A DNA stretch of 6,036 nucleotides from Actinomycetota bacterium (GCA_022865545.1 JALHTA010000243.1:1-6036); one strand, 5' to 3'; shown: positions 1 through 5,556, counted from the stretch's first letter. Notes: generated from the letters alone by a model not told the origin. Made by a program: numbers and translations.

Positions 1-2
1 AA

Positions 3-137
3 GATGGTTTTAAACCGAAGGTCATTGCGACAGGCGGACTCGCAGTGCTCATGATAGAAAAAAGCAAATGGATAGAGATCCACGACGGTGATCTAACACT
101 TAAGGGATTAAAGATCCTGGTGGATAAAAATAGATAA
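3..137 (+). CDS. coaX: Type III pantothenate kinase (CoaX), C-terminal 44 residues, 5' truncated by window
   Basis: Only the C-terminal end is present; the frame opens at base 3 and stops with TAA at 135-137. CoaX phosphorylates pantothenate with ATP, the first step of coenzyme A synthesis in the cytoplasm. The visible part matches the end of the family: a VIATGGLA segment (a conserved ATGG glycine turn), then a short linker and a [10 protein letters not shown] helix, which corresponds to the usual D-L-T-L-x-G-L end that closes the acetate/sugar-kinase-type fold. The natural stop directly after this helix indicates an intact C-terminus. The dus gene starts 73 bases downstream on the same strand, so the two may be co-transcribed. 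The assignment rests on motif recognition in a short fragment, but the pattern is distinctive. Confidence 0.85.
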   Translation, partial: DGFKPKVIATGGLAVLMIEKSKWIEIHDGDLTLKGLKILVDKNR

Positions 138-210
138 GTTTTATTTTTACCGCTTTCTGCATATTGTTATATAAATTTTTCTGATAGATAGATTAAGTAA
201 GTAAACTCAA

Positions 211-1347
211 ATGGAAAAAGACTTTTTAAAACCCCTTATCGATGATCTAAAAAAACTGGTCTCTGATTATATTAGTCAATACTGTGATGCAAAAGGGATC
301 CAACCCGGGCAGATATCCGGTCTTTTTGATGAAAAGAATGATTCCCCGATAAGAGACCATGGACTTCAAATAGGGCAATTAGAGATAGCTAATCCTGTAA
401 TATCGGCTCCTCTTGCGGGAATAAGTGACAGTACCTATAGGATTTTTGCCAGGTCTTTCGGGTGCGGTCTTACCTTTTCCGAGATGGTAACAAGCTATGG
501 GATCCATTTTAATCACAAAAAAAGCTGCATGCTTACTGAGATAACAGATCATGAGAGACCGTGTGCATTACAGCTTTTTGGGTCTGAGCCGGATATTATG
601 GCTGAAGCTGCAAAGAAAGTAGAGGAGCAGGCTGATATCATTGATATAAATATGGGCTGTCCTGTTCCCAAGATCTTAAAAGCTAAAAGTGGCGGATATC
701 TGATGCAGGATGAAAGCAGGGTAGAAGACATAGTGTTAAAAATGGCAAAGGTGCTAAAAAAACCCCTTACGGTTAAAACGAGAATAGGTTGGGACAGGGA
801 CAATATAAATGTTATCCGTATTGCACAAATAGCAGAGAACTCAGGCGCCAGCGCCATTACAATTCACGGAAGGACAGTAAGGCAAGGGTTTTCAGGGGAA
901 GCTGATTATGAGACGATAAGCAGGGTTAAGAAAAAGGTTGGTATTCCAGTAATAGTAAGTGGAGATATCGGGTCATCCGGGGAAGCTCAAAGGGTCCTTG
1001 AAATAACTGGCTGTGATGGTGTGATGATAGGAAGGGCTTCAAAAGGGACCCTGTGGCTATTCCTGGATATCTTGATGCACTTGATGATGGCAGAGGATTA
1101 CAAACAGGATGCTGATGATGATGCTGTTGAACTTTATTTTCAGCCTACAGATAATTGGAAAAAAGATTTTGCCAGGCTGTACTTGAGATTTCTAGTAGCG
1201 TTTAAGGGAGAGTATAGGGCTATCAGGGAATTCAGGAAGCATCTTAGCTGGATATTTAAGGGCGTCAGGGATATTACAAAAGCGAGGAAAAGGTTCTTTT
1301 TGATAGAGAGCATTGATAATGCCCTGGAAATAATTGATAGTATATAA
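211..1347 (+). CDS. dusB: tRNA-dihydrouridine synthase, DusB-like, with N-terminal extension
   Basis: This FMN enzyme reduces specific uridines in the tRNA D-loop to dihydrouridine using NADPH. The TIM-barrel core begins near residue 52. Visible motifs are APLAGISD (66-73, FMN binding), ALQLFG (119-124), INMGCP with catalytic Cys150, the downstream K-x-x-K and GGYLM, TVKTRIGWD (187-195, FMN-contacting Lys189), TIHGRT (217-222, His219), SGDI (250-253) and IGRASKG (273-279). A C-terminal helical domain contains REFRKHLSWIFKG (339-351). At 378 residues it is about 50 longer than typical DusB; the surplus is a charged, probably helical N-terminal segment (1-50). No start codon near the core would remove it, so ATG 211 is used, although no Shine-Dalgarno is visible (upstream is GTAAGTAAACTCAA). 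A weak TATAAA at 170-175 might be a -10. Usual family residues are altered at Ser250 (commonly Asn) and in TLW (280-282, commonly x-P-W). A tRNA gene lies 89 bases downstream. Confidence 0.93.
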   Translation: MEKDFLKPLIDDLKKLVSDYISQYCDAKGIQPGQISGLFDEKNDSPIRDHGLQIGQLEIANPVISAPLAGISDSTYRIFARSFGCGLTFSEMVTSYGIHFNHKKSCMLTEITDHERPCALQLFGSEPDIMAEAAKKVEEQADIIDINMGCPVPKILKAKSGGYLMQDESRVEDIVLKMAKVLKKPLTVKTRIGWDRDNINVIRIAQIAENSGASAITIHGRTVRQGFSGEADYETISRVKKKVGIPVIVSGDIGSSGEAQRVLEITGCDGVMIGRASKGTLWLFLDILMHLMMAEDYKQDADDDAVELYFQPTDNWKKDFARLYLRFLVAFKGEYRAIREFRKHLSWIFKGVRDITKARKRFFLIESIDNALEIIDSI

Positions 1348-1436
1348 TCTTTAAAATATTTAATGTAATTGCTAAAATGTATAAGTCTTTTTTCGAAAAA
1401 GCTTTGGATAAGCAATATCTGAGAAATTGATATATT

Positions 1437-1515
1437 CGGGATGTAGCGCAGTTTGGCCTAGCGCGCAGCGTTCGGGACGCTGAGGTCGGGGGTTCAAATC
1501 CCCCCATCCCGACCA
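1437..1515 (+). tRNA. tRNA-Pro, anticodon CGG, CCA encoded
   Basis: The complete cloverleaf can be folded by eye. Acceptor stem CGGGATG (1437-1443) pairs with CATCCCG (1505-1511). D-stem GCGC (1446-1449) pairs with GCGC (1461-1464). Anticodon stem CAGCG (1466-1470) pairs with CGCTG (1478-1482) around loop TTCGGGA. The anticodon CGG lies at 1473-1475 and reads codon CCG. The variable loop has five bases. T-stem GGGGG/CCCCC encloses TTCAAAT (1493-1499). A73 is at 1512 and CCA at 1513-1515. The C1:G72 pair, A73, and G35/G36 are the known proline identity elements. G37 follows the anticodon, as expected for a TrmD m1G37 substrate. The D-loop has U16, U17, U17a and U20b but C at 20 and 20a. No confident promoter was found in the 89 bases after dus, so co-transcription with dus is possible. 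Confidence 0.98.
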
Positions 1516-1524
1516 AATTAATCA

Positions 1525-1566
1525 ATTGCCATTGTAAATTGCCAATTGCCATAATATAATGGCAAT
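1525..1566 (+). repeat. ATTGCCA repeat cluster: three direct copies and one inverted copy, likely operator
   Basis: ATTGCCA occurs at 1525-1531, 1538-1544 and 1545-1551, with the reverse complement ATGGCAAT at 1559-1566. The last direct copy extended by one base (ATTGCCAT, 1545-1552) and the inverted copy form a perfect 8-bp inverted repeat around a 6-base centre. The cluster lies across a predicted promoter and directly ahead of an AbrB-type antitoxin gene. VapB-type antitoxins commonly repress their own operon by binding such repeats. The repeats are seen directly; the operator role is inferred. The hairpin lacks a T-run, so it is not a convincing tRNA terminator. Confidence 0.6.
1532..1560 (+). 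promoter_or_regulatory. Promoter of the AbrB/PIN toxin-antitoxin operon
   Basis: A perfect -10 TATAAT at 1555-1560 is preceded, at the ideal 17-base spacing, by TTGTAA (1532-1537, four of six consensus matches). Transcription would start near 1567, giving a leader of about 30 bases before ATG 1597. Two ATTGCCA copies fill the spacer and the inverted copy overlaps the -10 end, so a bound protein would block RNA polymerase. Confidence 0.6.
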
Positions 1567-1596
1567 AGTTAATAATTATAATCACCTGTAAAATAG

Positions 1597-1875
1597 ATGA
1601 TAATGAAATTTAAAACAAAAATAGATAATTTTGGAAGAATAGTTATCCCAAAAAAGATTAGAGATGAATTTGGGATATCAAAGAGTTCTGAGATCGAGAT
1701 AAATACAACAGATAATGATGAGATAATCATCAAGCCCGGGACAAGTAAACCCTTCATTAAAAACAAAGATGGTGTTCTGGTGGTATGTTCCGAACCTGTC
1801 GGGCCGCTGGAAGATATTCTTGAAGGAGACAGGGAAGAGAGAATAAGGAAAATTTTAAGGGATATAGAGATATGA
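1597..1875 (+). CDS. AbrB/MazE-type antitoxin (VapB-like) of a PIN-toxin pair
   Basis: This is a 92-residue DNA-binding antitoxin. Residues 4-48 are a SpoVT-AbrB swapped-hairpin domain: KTKIDNFGRIVIPKKIRDEFGI followed by a strand-rich segment ending EIIIKP. The key pattern is G13-R14-I-x-I-P18-K-x-I-R. The C-terminal part (58-92) has the DGVLVV element and a helix with R-E-E-R-I-R (79-84), which in this family typically wraps the partner toxin. The gene overlaps the PIN gene by ATGA (1872-1875), the usual antitoxin-first arrangement. ATG 1603 is an alternative start; neither has a visible Shine-Dalgarno. It probably represses its own promoter through the ATTGCCA cluster just upstream. AbrB-type transcription factors not involved in toxin-antitoxin systems share the fold, but the coupled PIN gene makes antitoxin the better reading. 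Confidence 0.88.
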   Translation: MIMKFKTKIDNFGRIVIPKKIRDEFGISKSSEIEINTTDNDEIIIKPGTSKPFIKNKDGVLVVCSEPVGPLEDILEGDREERIRKILRDIEI

Positions 1876-2306
1876 AAGTCTTATTTGATACGAGTGTAGT
1901 AATTGCGGCATTTATAAATTCTCATCCCGCACATAAAAGATCCTTGCCATGGCTTCAAAAGGCAGTGAAAAAACAAATCGAAGGGCTTGTCTCGATCCAT
2001 TCACTTATTGAGATATACTCAGTCATCACAAGGCTTCCGCTGAGTCCGAAAATAAGCACAGATCTTGCCCTAAAACTTATCAAGGAAAATATCCTTAATA
2101 GTTTTAAACTTATTACTTATGGCTCAGGAGATTATATTGGTCTGCTTGCCTCCCTTGAAAAGAATAATATTTCAGGCGGAGCTAGCTATAATGGGCTTAT
2201 CATGTGGGCGGCAGAAAAATCAAAGGAAGATAAAATAATTACCTTGAATGTAAATGATTTTATCAGGGTATCACCCGGACTAGTAGATAAAATATCTGAA
2301 CCATGA
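1872..2306 (+). CDS. PIN-domain ribonuclease toxin (VapC-like) with Asp-to-Asn change in the active site
   Basis: The 144-residue single PIN domain has the family's usual length. VapC toxins are Mg-dependent RNases that cut tRNA or rRNA when freed from antitoxin. Visible landmarks are LFDTSVVIAAF with Asp6, HSLIEIYSVITRLP with Glu47, ISGGASYNGLI (100-110), and TLNVNDF with Asp129. In the AbrB-linked VapC group the third motif normally reads G-G-x-x-Y-D-A-L; here the codon at 2190-2192 is AAT, giving Asn107 instead of the metal-binding Asp. The rest is intact, with no frameshift. Translation is coupled to the antitoxin by ATGA, and an AAGGGA Shine-Dalgarno (1857-1862) sits nine bases before ATG. 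The toxin may be weakened, or may have adapted to use Asn. Confidence 0.88.
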   Translation: MKVLFDTSVVIAAFINSHPAHKRSLPWLQKAVKKQIEGLVSIHSLIEIYSVITRLPLSPKISTDLALKLIKENILNSFKLITYGSGDYIGLLASLEKNNISGGASYNGLIMWAAEKSKEDKIITLNVNDFIRVSPGLVDKISEP

Positions 2307-2357
2307 CACCGCAATCATTACAGCCACCATCCATGTTAAATTTTATTTTGCTTCTAT

Positions 2358-2387
2358 TTGTTTAAAATATTAAACTTAAAATATAAT
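2358..2387 (+). promoter_or_regulatory. Promoter of the ferritin-like gene, with inverted repeat in the spacer
   Basis: A perfect -10 TATAAT lies at 2382-2387 and TTGTTT at 2358-2363 is a weak -35 (three of six) with an 18-base spacer. The inverted repeat GTTTAA/TTAAAC (2360-2365 and 2370-2375, 4-base centre) overlaps the -35 and spacer and could bind a regulator. The region is very AT-rich, so chance matches are possible. Confidence 0.4.
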
Positions 2388-2427
2388 AATTTATCTAAAA
2401 GTATGAAATAAACAGGGAGGTATTATC

Positions 2428-2712
2428 ATGATGTCAGAAATTCCGATAAGCTTAAGCAAAGTATCAGAGGAAAACATTGATAAGGAGATTCTCCGAACGG
2501 GAATAATCGCAGAACTTGATGCCATAAACCTCTATGAGCAGCTTGCAGCAGCAACTGACAATGGGGACCTTAAAGACATTCTTATGGATATTGCAAAAGA
2601 GGAAAAGACTCATGTCGGAGAATTCCAGGCACTACTCCTGAGGCTTGATAAGCAGCAGGTCGAGGAGCTGGAAGCAGGCAGGGAAGAAGTAGAAGAAGAG
2701 CTGGGTAAATAA
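2428..2712 (+). CDS. Two-helix ferritin-like (encapsulated-ferritin/Flp type) protein
   Basis: This 94-residue protein is a half-ferritin. Helix A (about 16-43) contains IIAELDAINLYEQLA with Glu29, and helix B (about 46-74) contains the E-x-x-H iron motif Glu59-Lys-Thr-His62 followed by VGEF with Glu65. A dimer would complete a diiron ferroxidase site. The sequence closely resembles, from memory, the N-terminal ferritin-like domain fused to Pyrococcus-type encapsulin, and free-standing proteins encoded beside encapsulin genes. The C-terminus is a glutamate-rich helix (78-92, GREEVEEELGK) and no GSL-type encapsulin-targeting tail is visible. A strong GGGAGG Shine-Dalgarno (2415-2420) seven bases before ATG 2428 fixes the start, although ATG 2431 follows immediately. 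No encapsulin gene is next to it in this window. Likely role: iron oxidation and storage or peroxide protection in the cytoplasm. A rubrerythrin-like function is the alternative. Confidence 0.87.
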   Translation: MMSEIPISLSKVSEENIDKEILRTGIIAELDAINLYEQLAAATDNGDLKDILMDIAKEEKTHVGEFQALLLRLDKQQVEELEAGREEVEEELGK

Positions 2713-2842
2713 AAGATATTACTTCTAAAAAATATATATAATATTTGGCCTGATTTGTAAGAAATATTAAAAACTTATTAATTTTCTAATGTTTCAAGCT
2801 TTACTTTTGTAGAACTTATGAAGTATATGATTCCTGCAGCTT

Positions 2843-2870
2843 AAGCCAGTTTAATTGGCTTTACTTTTTT
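2843..2870 (+). terminator. Rho-independent terminator downstream of the ferritin-like gene
   Basis: Stem AAGCCA (2843-2848) pairs perfectly with TGGCTT (2856-2861). A G-U pair can extend it to seven, leaving loop TTTAA. After TAC/ACT bases a run of six T follows at 2865-2870. It lies 130 bases after the ferritin-like stop, leaving a long AT-rich 3' untranslated region in which I saw no gene. The stem is short, so termination may be partial. Confidence 0.6.
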
Positions 2871-2883
2871 GGTATGTTATATT
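2855..2883 (+). promoter_or_regulatory. Promoter of the FGGY kinase gene, overlapping the upstream terminator
   Basis: Extended -10 TGT-TATATT (TG at 2875-2876, hexamer 2878-2883, five of six) is preceded by TTGGCT (2855-2860, four of six) with an exact 17-base spacer. The -35 lies in the 3' arm of the terminator hairpin and the T-run is in the spacer. Start of transcription is expected near 2890, giving a leader of about 40 bases. Confidence 0.55.
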
Positions 2884-2931
2884 AATTCTCGATTTATTTG
2901 ATTTATTATTTAGATCAGAAAGGGTATTTTT

Positions 2932-4437
2932 ATGAGCCTTATGGGCATAGATATAGGGACGACCGGGACCAAGGCTATTGTATTTTCTGAAGAAGGAAAG
3001 GTACTTGCAAATTCATATCTTGAATATAATTTACTTTTCCCAAAACCAGGATGGGTTGAATTTGATACAGAGGATATGTGGGGGAAGGTATTTGACGTAA
3101 TAAAGAATGTGAACTCCCGGGAAGTGGTACAAAATGATCCGGTGAGTGCCCTGGCCGTTTCTACAGTAGGAGAATCTTTTACGCCTATTGATGATAAAGG
3201 GAAAATACTCTATAACACGATATATTCTTCTGATTCAAGAAGCACGCAGGAATTAGAACATATGCTGTCAGTTATGCCTGCAAAGGACCTATATTATATT
3301 ACAGGACTCCCTCCGCAGTTCGTAACTGCACTAAACAAGATCCTCTGGGTCAGGAACAATCTACCTGATGTCTTTAAAAAGACCAGCAAGATACTCTTTA
3401 CGGAAGAGCTGCTTCACCACAAGCTTGGTATCAGGGATTATAAGATAAATTATCCATTAGCGTCTACAAGTCTGTTTTTTGACCTGAGGGAAAAGAAATG
3501 GTCAAAAAAGATACTGGATGCTTTTAACCTGGATGTGGACCTTTTTGCCGAGCCGACACCTTCTGGGACAGAGATAGGGATAGTCAGGGAGGATATTGCC
3601 AGTGATCTCGGATTTAAAGGCAAGGTATCTATTGTTACAGGTGGTCATGATCAGCAATGTGCCGCATTCGGGGTAGGAGCAATATCTGGTGGCATTGCTG
3701 CAGATGGTATCGGGACCGTTGAGTGTGTAGTGCCTGTTTTTGATGAGATAATAATGAAAGACAGTATGTTTGATAATGACTTTTCAACGAGAGCCCATGT
3801 GGTTAGTGATAAATATGTCACCTTTGCATATAACTTCACCGCAGGAAGTGTTTTAAAATGGTACAGGGATAAACTTGCTCCTGATCAAAAGGAAATAGCA
3901 GAGGCTATAGGGACAGATGCATATGAATATTTTTTTTCAGGTTTAGACTATGAACCTTCGGGTATCTATACATTACCATATTTTTCTGGTTCAGGCACTC
4001 CTTATCATGATCCTATTACCAAGGGTTCGATGATAGGTCTTGGAATCTCCACCGAGAGAAAAGATATTTTCAAGAGCCTTGTTGAGAGCCTTGTTTTTGA
4101 GATAGGATTCAATCTTGAACTTCTTAACAAGTCAGGTATTAAAATAAATGAACTCAGGGCCGTTGGCGGCGGTTCAAGGTCGGACTACTGGCTGACCCTT
4201 AAAGCTTCCGTGATAGATACAGTAGTAAAAAGAATGGACATAGCGGAGGCAGGATGCCTTTCAACTATGATGCTTGCGGGGAGCGCTACGGGTGTCTTCA
4301 CGATTGATGAAGCGCAAAAGAACTTCGTAAAAGTAGAAAAAGAATTCTATCCCGACAAAGAGATAGGGCAGCGCTATAAAGAACAATATGGAAAGTATAA
4401 GAAGATCTATAATCTCATATCACAGCTTTATGAATAA
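2932..4437 (+). CDS. FGGY-family carbohydrate kinase (xylulokinase-like, substrate unassigned)
   Basis: This 501-residue, full-length FGGY kinase transfers phosphate from ATP to a sugar or polyol in the cytoplasm. The N-terminal domain carries the phosphate-binding loop DIGTTGTKA (7-15) and GWVEFDTEDMW (40-50). The hinge region has TGGHDQQCAAFG (237-247), where Asp240 is the expected catalytic base, followed by GIGTVEC (259-265). The C-terminal ATPase domain has PYFSGSGTPYHDP (349-361), SLVESLVFE (382-390) and the adenosine-binding VGGGSRSDYW (411-420). The GGHDQ, GTVEC and GSGTP wording differs from classical XylB and points to a less characterised FGGY subgroup, so a pentulose or hexulose substrate is likely but unnamed. 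The usual G-A-A after the glycine loop reads S-T-M (444-446). AAAGGG (2919-2924), seven bases before ATG 2932, supports this start over ATG 2941. The DUF192 gene follows after 12 bases. No transporter or sugar isomerase gene lies nearby. Confidence 0.92.
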   Translation: MSLMGIDIGTTGTKAIVFSEEGKVLANSYLEYNLLFPKPGWVEFDTEDMWGKVFDVIKNVNSREVVQNDPVSALAVSTVGESFTPIDDKGKILYNTIYSSDSRSTQELEHMLSVMPAKDLYYITGLPPQFVTALNKILWVRNNLPDVFKKTSKILFTEELLHHKLGIRDYKINYPLASTSLFFDLREKKWSKKILDAFNLDVDLFAEPTPSGTEIGIVREDIASDLGFKGKVSIVTGGHDQQCAAFGVGAISGGIAADGIGTVECVVPVFDEIIMKDSMFDNDFSTRAHVVSDKYVTFAYNFTAGSVLKWYRDKLAPDQKEIAEAIGTDAYEYFFSGLDYEPSGIYTLPYFSGSGTPYHDPITKGSMIGLGISTERKDIFKSLVESLVFEIGFNLELLNKSGIKINELRAVGGGSRSDYWLTLKASVIDTVVKRMDIAEAGCLSTMMLAGSATGVFTIDEAQKNFVKVEKEFYPDKEIGQRYKEQYGKYKKIYNLISQLYE

Positions 4438-4449
4438 ACAAACCCGCAT

Positions 4450-4815
4450 ATGAAAGCTATCAAATATATCCAGGGATCTGCTACTCATAATAGTACTATA
4501 GTCATTGTATCAAAAGTGTATTTAGCCTGTGGTTTCTTCAAGAGACTTTTGGGTCTTCTGGCTTTTAAACCATTAAAAGAGTCAGAGGGACTGCTGATAA
4601 AAGATTGCAGGAGCATCCATACTATGTGGATGGGGTATAATATAGATGTAGTTTTTATAGATAAAGTGGGCAGAGTTACTGCTATTTATGAGAACCTGGC
4701 TCCATTCAGGTTCAGCCCATATATAAGGAGAGCCTGTTCCGTGCTTGAGCTTAAGGCAGGATCAGGCGGCAGGGCATCTATCAGAATTGGCGACATTATA
4801 AGTTTTGTAGAATAA
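4450..4815 (+). CDS. DUF192 family protein
   Basis: This 121-residue protein fits the DUF192 fold, a small compact beta-rich domain of unknown biochemical function. Landmarks are the entry segment FFKRLLGLLAFKPL (29-42), SEGLLI, the conserved cysteine and signature in KDCRSIHTMWMGYNIDVVFID (51-71: Cys53, Ser55, His57, Thr58, Trp60-Met61, Asp66), then RVTAIYENL (75-83), Cys96, VLELKAG (98-104) and the closing IGDIISF (113-119). The SIHT version, rather than the F-W-M-x-N-T version, is the subtype present. There is no signal peptide or membrane helix, so it is probably cytoplasmic. It starts 12 bases after the kinase stop without a clear Shine-Dalgarno, which suggests translation from the kinase transcript. 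A link in function to the kinase is not evident. Confidence 0.88.
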   Translation: MKAIKYIQGSATHNSTIVIVSKVYLACGFFKRLLGLLAFKPLKESEGLLIKDCRSIHTMWMGYNIDVVFIDKVGRVTAIYENLAPFRFSPYIRRACSVLELKAGSGGRASIRIGDIISFVE

Positions 4816-4896
4816 ACTTCATCCTTACTGATTATTTCATAGTAAGTACATATTTCGGTAACATCCGGACAGTCTAATAGCCCATCTTTATAATTA

Positions 4897-5556
4897 TTAT
4901 TTAGGACCGAAAACTGTATTCCTATAGTCTGTAATCTGCTTCTGGAAAAATTTATGAATCTCTTCTTTTTTATATTCCTTCCCAATAAAATCCATTACAA
5001 GATCTTTCAGATCTTCAAAATAGATCAATTGAGATAGAAAGAGTTTTTCAGAAAACTCTCCACTAAATTTTTCTTTAGCGTCTTCTATTATTTGTTTTAA
5101 AGAAAATTTATTTTTTAAAATAATAAATAGGTCAACATAGTCCCTATATACAGGACGTCTGCCTATAGCATAAGCTTTATCAGATGCAATATCCTTATAA
5201 GAAGAGATTATTATGGATCTATGCTCGATAGGTTTATATTTTCTTTTAAAAGGATAATGAATAAAGGAGACCTTTACTTCGTTTGATATTGTAAAAGTCA
5301 GTTCATCTATATTATTTATAAGTACCTTGATATCTGAGTCAAAGGTTTTAGAGGCCAGCCGGAGATAATTATCAGGGATCTGATAAGGGAAAAATAAATC
5401 AAAATCATAAGACTTGCGATAATAAAACTGAAGTATTAATGCTGTACCGCCTGCCAGTACAGCTTTCTTTTTAAAGAAGGGAGTAAGTCTAGTAAGGGTT
5501 TCTTTTTGATTTTTATTTAATGGATCCAGTGATATTTTTGACATAATCATTTTCAT
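4897..5556 (-). CDS. AbiEii/AbiGii-type nucleotidyltransferase (toxin-like)
   Basis: This is a minus-strand protein of about 219 residues. With numbering from the longest frame (TTG at 5571), it shows LAGGTALIL (39-47) and S54-Y-D56-F-D58-LF, the paired aspartates of the nucleotidyltransferase catalytic site. VKVSFIHYPF (99-108) supplies the third strand. The helix IASDKAYAIGRRPVYRDYVDLFII (128-151) matches the family's late K-x-x-A...R-x-x-K/Y-D-x-x-D signature. AbiEii toxins transfer nucleotides, for some members onto tRNA, to stop growth upon phage infection. The start is uncertain: TTG 5571, ATG 5556, 5550 and 5544 are in frame and none has a good Shine-Dalgarno; I use the first ATG. Every option overlaps the upstream partner gene by 32-59 bases, so translation is probably coupled. 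It converges on the DUF192 gene with 81 bases between. Whether it acts as a toxin or as another nucleotidyltransferase is inferred. Confidence 0.87.
   Translation of the reverse strand: MKMIMSKISLDPLNKNQKETLTRLTPFFKKKAVLAGGTALILQFYYRKSYDFDLFFPYQIPDNYLRLASKTFDSDIKVLINNIDELTFTISNEVKVSFIHYPFKRKYKPIEHRSIIISSYKDIASDKAYAIGRRPVYRDYVDLFIILKNKFSLKQIIEDAKEKFSGEFSEKLFLSQLIYFEDLKDLVMDFIGKEYKKEEIHKFFQKQITDYRNTVFGPK

Noticed and set aside
181..204. Short GATA and AAGT tandem repeats ahead of dus
   Set aside because: Two to three units of four bases; expected by chance in AT-rich leader sequence.
549..857. Minus-strand frame within dus
   Set aside because: Antisense to conserved dus motifs, including the catalytic Cys; no ribosome binding site or family resemblance.
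1387..1401. Self-complementary CTTTTTTCGAAAAAG between dus and tRNA-Pro, considered as a dus terminator
   Set aside because: The stem is only A-T pairs with a 2-3 base loop and no following T-run; it is likely just AT-rich sequence.
1140..1415. Minus-strand frame over the dus 3' end
   Set aside because: Mostly antisense to dus; composition is that of an AT-rich shadow frame.
1525..1566. ATTGCCA copies considered as a CRISPR or integration repeat
   Set aside because: Units are only 7-8 bases, unevenly spaced and partly inverted; operator half-sites fit better.
1274..1585. Minus-strand frame containing the sequence VGMGGFEPPTSASRT across the tRNA
   Set aside because: This is the antisense translation of tRNA-Pro, a well-known source of false protein annotations; it crosses the tRNA and the dus gene.
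1569..1766. Minus-strand hydrophobic frame over the AbrB-type gene
   Set aside because: Antisense to the AbrB domain; apparent hydrophobicity arises from AT-rich complement codons.
2739..2769. AT-only inverted repeat TAATATTT/AAATATTA after the ferritin-like gene
   Set aside because: Eight A-T pairs around a 15-base loop in very AT-rich DNA, no T-run; no function can be supported.
3651..3839. Minus-strand frame within the FGGY kinase
   Set aside because: Antisense to the GGHDQ/GTVEC region of a clear kinase gene.
4824..4846. Inverted repeat CTTACT/AGTAAG between the convergent genes, considered as a terminator
   Set aside because: Six weak base pairs with an 11-base loop and no T-run on either strand; insufficient to call.
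4686..4985. Minus-strand frame bridging DUF192 and the AbiEii-type gene
   Set aside because: Overlaps two well-supported genes in other frames and has no recognisable motif.
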